NCBI GenBank assembly: GCA_037443425.1
Contig: JBBIOI010000100.1
Location: 1-12,514, forward strand
Direction: 5' to 3'
Origin: JBBIOI01 sp037443425
GTDB lineage: Bacteria; Desulfobacterota; BSN033; UBA1163
DNA length: 12,514 nt
A program made the translations under genes and the position numbers. Positions within the stretch are counted from its first letter, which is position 1, and the number at the start of each line of letters is the position of its first letter. The notes beneath the pieces were generated by a model that was not told the origin of the DNA, searched no databases, and was given only the letters and a program-made list of their open reading frames with translations. Positions 1 to 6,965 of this stretch are shown one piece after another.

Positions 1-75
1 AGACCTCTGAAAAAGTCCTCTGAAAAAGTCCCTCAGGATGAAATTCCGTCATTCCTGCGAAAGCAGGAATCCAGT
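1..75. repeat. Dispersed repeat: 13-bp tandem pair plus REP-like hairpin
   Basis: A 13-bp unit (CCTCTGAAAAAGT) occurs twice back to back at 4-16 and 17-29. It is followed by a perfect 8-bp inverted repeat, ATTCCTGC at 51-58 and GCAGGAAT at 63-70, closed by a GAAA tetraloop. Both parts recur here: CTGAAAAAGTC-type words at about 3470, 3610 and 3950, and the GTCATTCCT...GCAGGAATCCAG unit in inverse orientation at about 3672-3700. Similar ATTCC..GGAAT palindromes are widespread REP-like intergenic repeats in proteobacteria. The element is cut by the window start. From 76 to 165 I see no gene. Confidence 0.75.
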
Positions 76-165
76 ATCTTCAAAGCATTTCTGGACTCCC
101 ACTTATGGTGCTTTTTCGACGAAGTAATATATTCTTTAATTTTGTTAACCAGAAGCTAAACAATA

Positions 166-200
166 TTGACAAATTATTTGAAATTTGATACTAAATAATT
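166..200 (+). promoter_or_regulatory. Possible promoter and palindrome upstream of the TAXI gene
   Basis: A consensus -35 box TTGACA lies at 166-171. The best -10 candidate, 17 bp downstream, is TACTAA at 189-194, which is poor (3 of 6) but preceded by TG at 186-187 as in extended -10 promoters. A perfect 8-bp inverted repeat, AATTATTT at 172-179 and AAATAATT at 193-200, lies across the spacer and -10 region and could be an operator. The stretch is very AT-rich, so both calls could be chance. Confidence 0.4.
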
Positions 201-250
201 CACCTTTTAATAAAAAGATTGACACATTTTAAAAAAGAAAGGAGGTCTTT

Positions 251-1249
251 ATGCTCAAATTAAATTGGAAAAAATTTTTTACCTTTTTGGTTTTTACAAC
301 AATTTTATCTCTTTTTACAACATTTACTGAAAATGTTGAATCAAGGGTTGTATTTCTTGGTTTTGCAGGCGGACCTGCTACGGGTGTTTATGGTAAAGCT
401 GCTGCTGCTATCTCTGTTGTTATTAAAGAAAAATCAGGCGGTAATATCTCTCCCACTGCTCAGGCAACATCTGGTGGTGGAGAAAATGTAACACTTGTAA
501 GTACTGGAAAGGCTGATATGGGTATTGCAGCAGCTCCTGATCTTTACGAAGCCTACTATGGTGTTGGTCTTTGGAAAGGTAAACAAACGACAAATTTTCG
601 TATTGTTGGAAATTGCCTTGATGCTGTGGTGAATTTTGTAGTACTCGAAAAGTCTGGAATAAAAAGTGTAAGAGAATTGAATGGTAAAAAGATTTCTTTT
701 GGAAGCCCTGGTTCTGCCTCTGCAGGTTTTGCCGAACGTTACATTTCGGAATTAGGTTTAAAAGTGACAAAACAGTATCTTGCTGGAGGTGAAGCTGCTA
801 CGGCCTTGAAAGATGGGCAAATAGATGCATACTGCTGGGCACCAAGTATGCCTGCCCCTGATCTTGTAGATTTAGCCTCCACTACATCTGTCCGTCTTCT
901 TGATGTAGGTTCGGTGGCCAAGGAGATTGGATTTTTCGATAAATATAAATTCTATAGACCTTTTACTGTTCCAAAAGGAACCTATAAAGGGGTTGACTAT
1001 GATGTCCCTACTGTTGTATGTGGAACTTTCTGGATTGTAAATAAAGACCTACCCGAGGACCTTGTATATCAAATGGCTAAAATAGCATATACAAACACTG
1101 AAGCCTTAAGAAAAGCATTCGGTCCGCTTAAAGTGATGGTCCCAAAGGAATCTTCTATTGCTGGCATTGATTTACCTTTACATCCAGGTGCAGAAAGATT
1201 CTGGAAAGAGATAGGTGTAAAGATCCCAGAAAGTATGAAGTCAAAATAA
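251..1249 (+). CDS. TAXI family TRAP transporter solute-binding protein
   Basis: Periplasmic binding protein of the TAXI type, which captures a small organic acid or amino acid and hands it to a TRAP permease. The start is fixed by a strong Shine-Dalgarno (AAAGGAGGT at 238-246, 5 nt before ATG). The first ~31 residues form a Sec signal peptide: positive start (MLKLNWKK), then a hydrophobic stretch rich in F, L and T. The mature protein opens with the family's Gly-rich segment (FAGGPATGVYGKAAAAI), then SGGGENVTLVSTGKADMGI near residues 75-93 and the central NGKKISFGSPGSASAG near residues 145-160. At 332 aa the length is typical. The fused permease that follows after 116 bp is the usual partner. 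A terminator in that gap should make this protein more abundant than the permease. The ligand cannot be predicted. Confidence 0.95.
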   Translation: MLKLNWKKFFTFLVFTTILSLFTTFTENVESRVVFLGFAGGPATGVYGKAAAAISVVIKEKSGGNISPTAQATSGGGENVTLVSTGKADMGIAAAPDLYEAYYGVGLWKGKQTTNFRIVGNCLDAVVNFVVLEKSGIKSVRELNGKKISFGSPGSASAGFAERYISELGLKVTKQYLAGGEAATALKDGQIDAYCWAPSMPAPDLVDLASTTSVRLLDVGSVAKEIGFFDKYKFYRPFTVPKGTYKGVDYDVPTVVCGTFWIVNKDLPEDLVYQMAKIAYTNTEALRKAFGPLKVMVPKESSIAGIDLPLHPGAERFWKEIGVKIPESMKSK

Positions 1250-1282
1250 AATGTTTTTAGTCTTAAAAAAATTTAAATCCCT

Positions 1283-1325
1283 AATTCCTCACCCTTAAAA
1301 TTAAGGGTGGGGAATTATTTTTTTC
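1283..1325 (+). terminator. Strong intrinsic terminator or attenuator between binding protein and permease
   Basis: Arms at 1283-1298 and 1301-1316 give a 16-bp stem with one G-T wobble (the innermost pairs will open to form the loop). It is followed at once by an A and a run of eight T (1318-1325). It sits 34 bp after the TAXI stop codon and 50 bp before the permease start. No good promoter is visible between it and the permease, so partial readthrough is the likely route to permease expression. Confidence 0.85.
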
Positions 1326-1365
1326 AAATTTAGATTCAAGAAAAAATTGATAACCTTTTATTCAA

Positions 1366-3273
1366 ATGAAAAATATTTGGTCTTGGATCTTTAATAATTT
1401 TGTACTTACCCAAAGGAGACAACTAAAAGGATGGCAATATCATACTGCCCAGATCATCTCAGGGTTAATGGCCATTTTTTACTTCTATACCTCCTGTTTT
1501 GGTGTATTCAGTCAAGAGAGTCACCGTGGAGTTTTTTTGAGCCTCACATTAATGCTGATTTTTCTCTGGTTTCCTTTTTCTCGAAAATCACCACAAGACC
1601 GCTTTACCTTCCCCGATAGCATAATGGCTATTCTATCCCTATCAGGAGGATTATTCTTCATCTATGACTACCCGAAGATCCTGGCTCGGAGAGGTGAATA
1701 TACCTCACTTGAAATGTTAATGGGTGTCATTATGATCATCCTTGTTCTCGAAGGGGCAAGACGTTCTATGGGGATACTTCTTCCAATTCTCGGAATTCTG
1801 GCTATGATGTATGCCTATGAACCAATAGCTCAGATCTTACCTCCAGTTTTTGCCCATAAAGGTTTTGATATCACAAGGATTGTCACTTTTTGTTATACGT
1901 CAATGGAAGGTATATTTGGGACAATCGATTATGTCTTAGCCACATATGTTTTACCTTTTATAATATTTGGATCTTTTCTTAATAAATCAGGGGTGGGAAG
2001 ATTTTTTGTAGAACTCCCTTATTCATTATTAGGAAGATATCCTGCTGGAACTGCACAAGTTGCCGTTGTAAGCTCTGCCTTAATGGGTACAATATCAGGA
2101 AGTCCAGCTGCTAATGTGGTCTCAACTGGCACCTTCACAATTCCTTTGATGAAAAAGGCTGGCTATAGACCTGAGGTTGCTGGGGCTGTAGAGGCAAGTG
2201 CCTCTACATGTGGGATGTTTACTCCTCCTGTTATGGGTGCAGCTGCCTTTTTCATGGTTGAATTTACAGGCATACCTTATATTGAAATTATAAAGATCGC
2301 AGCTATACCAGCCCTTCTTTATCTTATTGGTATAGCCACAATGGTTCAAATAGAAGCAATAAAAAATAAAGTTAAAGGTGTTCCATTAGAACAGCTACCC
2401 CCTTTTGGAAAAATTTTAAAAGAAGGATGGTTTCTCTTCACACCTTTGATTCTTATAGTAATTCTATTAATATACGGCTTTAGTCCACATAAGGCTGCAT
2501 TTTTTGCATCCATCTCGTGTATTGTAATGAGCTGGTTTGTAAAAGGCCATAGAATGAGGCCAAAGGAGTTCTGGTCAGCAATGACAGATGCCGGAAAAGA
2601 TACCCTATCAATAGCTGGAATTGCGGGAACTATCGGAATTATGGTTGGAATTCTTCACCTTACAGGGCTTGCACTGAATCTATCTCAAATCATATTAAGC
2701 CTTGCAGGTGGAAAACTATTGCTCACAATATTTTTTGCCGCGGTAGCGTCTTTTATCATTGGTATGGGAGCACCTATTTCAGCAACTTACGTTATTCTTG
2801 CAGTAATTGTTCCGCCTGCTATGGAGAAACTTGGAGTTTCGGTAATGGGTGCACACCTTTTATTGATCTGGTATTCACAAATGGCTGGGCTAACGCCTCC
2901 TGTTTGCACTGTTGCATATGTTGCTTCAGCAATAGCAAAATCAGACCCACTTAAGACAGCCTTTGAATCAATGAAATTTGGTGTATTATTAATGGTAATT
3001 CCACTGCTTTTTGTATACACTCCCATTCTTTTTACAGGAACACTCTTTGAAAATATATTAGCTATCGTTACATCCATATTTGCGGTAATCACCTTTGTCT
3101 TTACAATCCATAGATTCTTTCTTAGACCCAATACCTGGTATGAAGAAATACTATTTGGAGTTGGAACATTTCTTTTATTCACACCTCACTTTTTTTGGAA
3201 TATCTTAGGCCTAATCCTTGTCCTCATACCAATCACTTTACAAATAATAGAAAAAAGGGGGGATTTTAAATAG
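1366..3273 (+). CDS. TRAP transporter permease, fused DctQ/DctM (4TM-12TM) type
   Basis: Inner-membrane permease that uses an ion gradient to import the ligand delivered by a TAXI binding protein. At 635 aa it has the size of the fused family, in which the small (DctQ-like) and large (DctM-like) subunits are one chain. The N-terminal part (residues ~20-150) carries several hydrophobic segments. The DctM part has the signature GTISGSPAANVVSTGTF near residues 241-257, then STCGMFTPPVMGAAAF, and the second-half signature GMGAPISATYVILAVIVPP near 466-485. The C-terminal ~80 residues are again strongly hydrophobic. No Shine-Dalgarno precedes the ATG at 1366 (upstream CTTTTATTCAA). I keep this start because the family N-terminus (R-R-x-L-x-G) follows about 16 residues in. 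Weak initiation plus the preceding terminator would keep the permease scarce relative to its binding protein. Confidence 0.94.
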   Translation: MKNIWSWIFNNFVLTQRRQLKGWQYHTAQIISGLMAIFYFYTSCFGVFSQESHRGVFLSLTLMLIFLWFPFSRKSPQDRFTFPDSIMAILSLSGGLFFIYDYPKILARRGEYTSLEMLMGVIMIILVLEGARRSMGILLPILGILAMMYAYEPIAQILPPVFAHKGFDITRIVTFCYTSMEGIFGTIDYVLATYVLPFIIFGSFLNKSGVGRFFVELPYSLLGRYPAGTAQVAVVSSALMGTISGSPAANVVSTGTFTIPLMKKAGYRPEVAGAVEASASTCGMFTPPVMGAAAFFMVEFTGIPYIEIIKIAAIPALLYLIGIATMVQIEAIKNKVKGVPLEQLPPFGKILKEGWFLFTPLILIVILLIYGFSPHKAAFFASISCIVMSWFVKGHRMRPKEFWSAMTDAGKDTLSIAGIAGTIGIMVGILHLTGLALNLSQIILSLAGGKLLLTIFFAAVASFIIGMGAPISATYVILAVIVPPAMEKLGVSVMGAHLLLIWYSQMAGLTPPVCTVAYVASAIAKSDPLKTAFESMKFGVLLMVIPLLFVYTPILFTGTLFENILAIVTSIFAVITFVFTIHRFFLRPNTWYEEILFGVGTFLLFTPHFFWNILGLILVLIPITLQIIEKRGDFK

Positions 3274-3302
3274 AAAAGGGCTGGGATTTCCCAACCCTTT
3301 CT
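3274..3302. terminator. Bidirectional hairpin terminator between permease and tRNA-Leu
   Basis: AAAGGG at 3275-3280 pairs with CCCTTT at 3295-3300, and TGGG pairs with CCCA inside, with one mismatch and an ATTT loop. It starts right after the permease stop. On the + strand it is followed by CTTATC, a weak U tract. On the - strand the same hairpin follows the 3' end of the tRNA by about 8 nt and ends in TTTTCTATTT, a better U tract. It probably serves both converging genes. Confidence 0.65.
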
Positions 3303-3308
3303 TATCAT

Positions 3309-3398
3309 TGGTGCCTAGGGCCGGAGTTGAACCGGCACGGAGTGGAAAACTCCGAGGGATTTTAAGTCCCTTGCGTCTACCAGTTCCGCCACCCAGGC
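3309..3398 (-). tRNA. tRNA-Leu (anticodon UAA)
   Basis: On the - strand the gene begins GCCTGGGTGGCGG and folds as a class II tRNA. The 7-bp acceptor stem GCCTGGG/CCTAGGC has one G-T pair. The anticodon stem AGGGA/TCCCT encloses the loop CTTAAAA, giving anticodon UAA (positions 3362-3364). A long variable arm (CGGAG...CTCCG) is present, and the T arm is GCCGG-TTCAACT-CCGGC. The discriminator base is A, as required for leucine tRNAs, and the 3' CCA is encoded (TGG at 3309-3311 on +). It reads UUA codons, which suits the AT-rich composition. No integrase or duplicated tRNA end is visible, so there is no sign of use as an integration site. Confidence 0.98.
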
Positions 3399-3421
3399 AA
3401 TATGCTACAATTTCATTTTTA

Positions 3422-3450
3422 TATTTATAATGAATAATTTAATATGTCAA
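3422..3450 (-). promoter_or_regulatory. Promoter of tRNA-Leu
   Basis: Reading the - strand, TTGACA (3445-3450) is followed either 15 bp later by TATAAA (3424-3429) or 17 bp later by TAAATA (3422-3427). Transcription would start near 3415, about 17 nt before the mature tRNA 5' end. Confidence 0.6.
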
Positions 3451-3461
3451 TATCTTGAATT

Positions 3462-3622
3462 GAGAGCCCTGAAAAAGTCTTTGATAGACTGGGGAGGTAG
3501 GGTTCAATTATTTTAAGGGGATTTATCAATAGTGCTAATCTATAAAAGGTATCCGCTCGAAGGCTTTTTCACCCAACCTCCCCATTTATGAAAGGATTTT
3601 TAAATAGTTTTTCAGAGGTCTC
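3462..3622. repeat. Palindromic repeat element in the gene-free stretch 3451-3982
   Basis: Begins with a 30-bp word (3462-3491) that matches 10652-10681 at 26 of 30 positions. An imperfect inverted repeat follows: 3490-3504 (TGGGGAGGT core) pairs with 3570-3584 (ACCTCCCCA core), 13 of 15 complementary, separated by about 65 bp. At 3606-3621 the reverse complement of AGACCTCTGAAAAACT matches window positions 1-16 at 15 of 16. I see no coding signal in this stretch. Confidence 0.6.
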
Positions 3623-3656
3623 GAATTTATCGATTTATCGGATTTTCTCAGGGAAT

Positions 3657-3855
3657 GATTTTTTCTTGTCCCTGGATTCCTGCTTCCGTAGGAATGACAG
3701 CTTTTATTCCTATCTAAAGTGAGCGATCCCAGACTGTCATTGCTTGCCGGAGCCGAAGCAATCTCTTTAAAATTTTTTTCTGAGCTAAGCAAGGAATCTA
3801 TGAGATTGCCACGCACCCTACGAGTGCTCGCAATGACTCTGAAAAAAAGTCTGTA
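3657..3855 (-). repeat. Mosaic dispersed repeat, left copy (inverted relative to 10651-10915)
   Basis: The segment 3691-3743 is the reverse complement of 10840-10892 with 47 of 53 identical bases and no gaps. The segment 3801-3838 similarly matches 10692-10726 in its outer parts (TGAGATTGCCACGC and GCTCGCAA). At 3672-3700 it carries the ATTCC...GGAAT palindrome unit seen at 46-74, also inverted. The parts keep the same order in both copies, so this is one composite element rather than scattered words. The GTCATTGC / GAGATTGCTTC words resemble common intergenic repeats of several anaerobic bacterial lineages. Open reading frames across it have no gene-like features. Confidence 0.75.
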
Positions 3856-3879
3856 ACAATATATTCTGTCTATCACATT

Positions 3880-3960
3880 AACCTTAACCCAACCTTGCCT
3901 TCTCTTATCTTAAGGGGAGTTATGGAAGGGTTAACTACTTCAGGACTTTTTCAGAAACCT
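3880..3960. repeat. Palindromic repeat ending in inverted CTGAAAAAGTCCT word
   Basis: TTAACCCAACC near 3888-3898 is complementary at 9 of 11 positions to GGAAGGGTTAA near 3925-3935, enclosing CTTCTC...GGGGAG. It ends in AGGACTTTTTCAGA at about 3942-3955, whose reverse complement occurs at 6-19. Together with the CTGAAAAAGTC word at 3470 this brackets the whole repeat block 3462-3960 with inverted ends. Confidence 0.5.
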
Positions 3961-3982
3961 ACTAATTGCACTAACTGACAGC

Positions 3983-4028
3983 TTGACAGGATGGTTAAAG
4001 TATTTATAATATAAGTTACTATATTATA
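3983..4028 (+). promoter_or_regulatory. Consensus promoter with overlapping palindromic operator for the TTT operon
   Basis: TTGACA at 3983-3988 and TATAAT at 4005-4010, spaced 16 bp, are both perfect matches to the sigma-70 type consensus. A perfect 9-bp inverted repeat, TATAATATA at 4005-4013 and TATATTATA at 4020-4028, with a 6-bp spacer, includes the -10 box and the expected start near 4017. A repressor bound there would block transcription. No regulator gene lies in the window, so the regulator's family is unknown. Confidence 0.75.
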
Positions 4029-4042
4029 TGAGGAGGTTAAAT

Positions 4043-5023
4043 ATGAAAGTAAAATTAAATCTTTTTGGCATATGTTTTATTCTTTTACTCTTTTTATTCT
4101 CCATATCTCCAGCAAATGCTACCTATCCAGAAAAACCAATCACTATTTATGGCTGTTTTCCACCTGGAGGTACTTCAGATACAAGCATACGCACCCTGGC
4201 TACCTCTATGGAGCAAACTTTAAAACAAAGTATTGTTATTGTAAATAAAGAAGGTGGAAGTGGTACTGTCTGCCTGGCAGTTCTTGCAAATGATAAGCCC
4301 GATGGTTATACTCTTGCCGCTGGAACAAGCACTGGTATAATAAGAATCCCATTAACGCGCAAGATGACATATAAACCCTTATCAAATTTCACTTTTATTT
4401 ATGCCTATGCTGGTGCAGTAAGTGCCCTATTAGTAAGACAGGACTCACCCTTTAAGACATTTAAAGATCTTGTCGAATATGCCAGACAAAATCCAGGAAA
4501 GATAAAATATTCAACTACTGGGACAGGCTCTCCCATGCACCTCATTATGGAAGTAATTGCTATGAAGGAAAAGATTAAATGGATTCATATTCCATATAAG
4601 GGAACTGCACCCGCTGAGACAGCAGCCCTTGGAGGACATGTTGATGCTGTTTCTGCAGGTGATTTAAGCAAGGCCTTAAGCGGTCAAATGAGGGCATTAC
4701 TTTTACATACGAAAGAAAGGCATCCAAAATTCCCAGATGTACCAACCACTATCGAGTTAGGATATAATTATTATAATGATACAGTCTTCTCAGTTTTCGG
4801 TCCTGCAGGGATGGATCCAAAGGTTGTCAAGATACTTGAAGATGCTATTGAAAAGGCACAGGATACACCTGCGTGGCAAAGCTGGTTAGAAAGGACTGGG
4901 CAGGTTAATGTTAAGATGAGAAGTAAAGAATATACAAAATTCCTTGAGGAGGCATGGTACAGGGAAATCGAAATCTTAAAATCTCTTGGACTTATTAAAG
5001 AACCCGCTACTGGACCAAGATAA
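4043..5023 (+). CDS. Tripartite tricarboxylate transporter (Bug/TctC-type) substrate-binding protein
   Basis: Periplasmic binding protein that delivers a carboxylate to the TctAB-type permease encoded 2 kb downstream. The start at 4043 is preferred over the in-frame ATG at 4028 because AGGAGG (4031-4036) lies 6 nt before it, and 4028 falls inside the operator. The first ~25 residues are a signal peptide (MKVKLN, hydrophobic core, probable cut after ANA). Family marks are visible: YPEKPI at the mature N-terminus, PPGGTSD, VNKEGGSGT, PDGYTL, IPYKG, GGHVDA and a late DVPTTIEL. At 326 aa the length is normal. It is the first gene of the operon and ends 25 bp before the flavoprotein start. Bug proteins bind diverse carboxylates and related compounds, so the ligand is open. 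Confidence 0.94.
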   Translation: MKVKLNLFGICFILLLFLFSISPANATYPEKPITIYGCFPPGGTSDTSIRTLATSMEQTLKQSIVIVNKEGGSGTVCLAVLANDKPDGYTLAAGTSTGIIRIPLTRKMTYKPLSNFTFIYAYAGAVSALLVRQDSPFKTFKDLVEYARQNPGKIKYSTTGTGSPMHLIMEVIAMKEKIKWIHIPYKGTAPAETAALGGHVDAVSAGDLSKALSGQMRALLLHTKERHPKFPDVPTTIELGYNYYNDTVFSVFGPAGMDPKVVKILEDAIEKAQDTPAWQSWLERTGQVNVKMRSKEYTKFLEEAWYREIEILKSLGLIKEPATGPR

Positions 5024-5048
5024 AAGAAATAAATTATTGGAGATTGAT

Positions 5049-6698
5049 GTGGATAAAAAAATTATAAAAACCGATGTTTTATGTGTTGGGGCAGGAATTG
5101 CTGGCCTTATGGCTGGAATCAGGGCATCGGAAAAAGGGGCAAAGACCATTATTGTTGAAAAGGGCCATGCCCTCCACAGTGGAAGGGCAAGAGGAGGAAA
5201 TGACCATTTCTGGTGCTATATCCCTGAAGTCCATGGCAATGATATCGATGCCTTTTTAAGAGAAAGCCTTAAAATACCAAAGCTCAGGACTATGCAATCA
5301 GGAACTGCCCATACCGTGCTTCGAACATTTCTCGAGAAATCATTTGATATTGTAAAGCTCTGGGACAAATGGGGCATACCCATGAAATACCAGGCAAGAT
5401 GGGAATTTGCAGGCCATTCATTTCCAGGAGATGTACTTACTCATCTAAAATATGAGGGAAGGGATCAGAAAAAAGTTTTGATTAAAAAGGCACAAGAAAC
5501 TGGAGCTGAAATAATTAATAGGGTAATGGTTTTTGACCTTTTAAGAAATAATGAAAGGGTTATAGGTGCCATTGGAATTGATACAAGACAAGATGTTTTG
5601 ACCATTTTTGAAAGCAAAGCCATTATATTGGGCACAGGCTGCCTGGATCGTTTATATCCACCACCAACACCTGCCTGGATGGCAAGTATCCCAGGAAATT
5701 TAACCCTTACAGGGGATGGACGAGCTATGGCTTATCGGGCTGGAGCTGATATTGTCAGCCCTGAAATGCCCAAAAGACATATCGGCCCCCGTTACTTCAG
5801 CCGCTTTGGTCAGGCAACCTGGATAGGAGTCCTTCGAGACCCATATGGTAAACCCATTGGTCCATATGTGAATACACCGAACCGTCTTTATGGAGATATG
5901 ACACCTGAAGTAAAAAGCACCTATCTGGAAGAGCTCTTTAAATCTGGAAACGGCCCTATTTATATGGACTGCCGTGGCATCTCAAAAGAGGACTATGAGT
6001 ATATGATGCATTGGATGTGGCACGAGGGAAATGCACCCTTACTCGATCATATGAAAGATGAAGGAATAGACATTAGAAAACACCCGATTGAATTCCAGAC
6101 CTATCATATAATCCCTGAAGGGAAGATCTGGATAAATGAAAGAGGTGAAACATCTATCCCAGGACTTTATTCTGCAGGTGATGAATCTATGGGAGGAATA
6201 AGCTGTGCTGCAACCTTTGGTTGGATAGCAGGAGAAAATGCCTCAGAGTACTGTAAAACTACATCCCTTATAAAAATTGATGAAGATAGCCCCGAAATTA
6301 AAGAAAAAGCAGAATTGATTCAAAAGATTATGCTTAGAAAGGATGGACCTGACTGGAGGGAGGCAAATATAGCCCTTCAACAATTGATGCAAGACTATGC
6401 TGGCCCTGTTAGATCAGAAACCTTACTTACCGCAGGTCTTGAATATCTATACAGGATTCGTAAAAAAGTATATCAATCACTGATTGCCAAAAATCGCTGG
6501 GAACTTACAAGATGTCTTGAAACCCTTAATTTAATAGATCTTGGAGAACTCGTATTTATTGGTGCATTGGCCCGAAAGGAATCAAGAGGACTTCATAAAA
6601 GAAGTGATTATCCTCTTACAGATCCAACAATGGATGGTAAAGAGATATTTGTAAAGAAAAAGGGTGAAAAGCCAGTAGTAGAAATAAAGAAAGGATGA
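5049..6698 (+). CDS. FAD-dependent oxidoreductase, fumarate reductase/AprA-like flavoprotein
   Basis: Soluble flavoprotein of the fumarate reductase/succinate dehydrogenase/APS reductase alpha superfamily. I start it at GTG 5049 (549 aa), which has GGAG 6 nt upstream. An in-frame TTG at 4986 would overlap the preceding gene and has no ribosome site. Residues 9-37 form the N-terminal FAD Rossmann element (VGAGIAGLMAG with GxGxxG at 14-19, and E37 at the end of strand 2). HSGRARGGNDHF at ~43-54 is the flavin-contacting Gly-rich segment. The second FAD motif, GLYSAGDESMGGISCAATFG, is at ~372-391. H353 in TYHIIPEG sits where the family has its HxxxGG histidine. There is no signal peptide, so it acts in the cytoplasm. 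The ferredoxin 13 bp downstream is the obvious electron partner. It is not a canonical AprA or SdhA, and its substrate is unknown. Confidence 0.88.
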   Translation: MDKKIIKTDVLCVGAGIAGLMAGIRASEKGAKTIIVEKGHALHSGRARGGNDHFWCYIPEVHGNDIDAFLRESLKIPKLRTMQSGTAHTVLRTFLEKSFDIVKLWDKWGIPMKYQARWEFAGHSFPGDVLTHLKYEGRDQKKVLIKKAQETGAEIINRVMVFDLLRNNERVIGAIGIDTRQDVLTIFESKAIILGTGCLDRLYPPPTPAWMASIPGNLTLTGDGRAMAYRAGADIVSPEMPKRHIGPRYFSRFGQATWIGVLRDPYGKPIGPYVNTPNRLYGDMTPEVKSTYLEELFKSGNGPIYMDCRGISKEDYEYMMHWMWHEGNAPLLDHMKDEGIDIRKHPIEFQTYHIIPEGKIWINERGETSIPGLYSAGDESMGGISCAATFGWIAGENASEYCKTTSLIKIDEDSPEIKEKAELIQKIMLRKDGPDWREANIALQQLMQDYAGPVRSETLLTAGLEYLYRIRKKVYQSLIAKNRWELTRCLETLNLIDLGELVFIGALARKESRGLHKRSDYPLTDPTMDGKEIFVKKKGEKPVVEIKKG

Positions 6699-6711
6699 AA
6701 AGGAGCTTCTT

Positions 6712-6945
6712 ATGCCACCTGTAATTGATAGAGATAAATGTACAAGATGCGGTAAATGTGCAGAGTATTGCGCAGAGGACGTTTTCTTTGGTTCTGAGAT
6801 GGCCGAGGTACCAAATGTCACGTATCCTGAATTTTGTGCTCATTGTAGTTGTTGTGTCTATGTATGCCCTGAAAAGGCAATCTGGTTAAGAATTCCTCTT
6901 CCAATGCAGTTGCTTTATAAAGATCCTCAATTCAAATTTGAATAA
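6712..6945 (+). CDS. Small 2x[4Fe-4S] ferredoxin, partner of the flavoprotein
   Basis: A 77-aa protein with two cluster motifs: C10-x2-C13-x2-C16-x3-C20 and C42-x2-C45-x2-C48-x3-C52 followed by Pro. In the classical ferredoxin fold the fourth Cys of each motif ligates the other cluster. The insert between motifs (FFGSEMAEVPNVTYPEF) and the short tail recall the iron-sulfur subunit of APS reductase (AprB), but AprB is about twice as long, so this is a minimal version. A good ribosome site (AAAGGAG ending 6705, 6 nt before ATG) and a 13-bp gap from the flavoprotein suggest a two-subunit complex. It probably passes electrons between the flavoprotein and a cytoplasmic donor or acceptor. Confidence 0.92.
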   Translation: MPPVIDRDKCTRCGKCAEYCAEDVFFGSEMAEVPNVTYPEFCAHCSCCVYVCPEKAIWLRIPLPMQLLYKDPQFKFE

Positions 6946-6965
6946 CATTAAATTCTAACTGAAAT

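Noticed and set aside
219..224. Second TTGACA just upstream of the TAXI gene
   Set aside because: A promoter here would put its -10 box over the ribosome site (238-246) and leave no room for a leader.
1431..1619. Small + strand ORF with AAAGGAG upstream, inside the permease gene
   Set aside because: It is out of frame with a clearly conserved permease; the Shine-Dalgarno-like word is 14 nt away and the peptide has no family features.
3309..3398. tRNA-Leu as an integration site for a mobile island
   Set aside because: No integrase and no duplicated tRNA 3' end elsewhere in the window.
3586..3876. 96-aa - strand ORF in the repeat block
   Set aside because: It lies almost wholly in mosaic repeat sequence also found at 10.7-10.9 kb, has no ribosome site seen, and its composition is not protein-like.
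4028..4042. ATG 4028 as start of the TTT binding protein
   Set aside because: It falls at the edge of the palindrome and about 11 nt from the predicted transcription start. AGGAGG fits the ATG at 4043 instead.
4986..5048. Longer flavoprotein starting at TTG 4986
   Set aside because: It would overlap the end of the binding-protein gene by 38 bp, has no ribosome site, and adds residues before the FAD motif that the family lacks. GTG 5049 has GGAG at 6-nt spacing.
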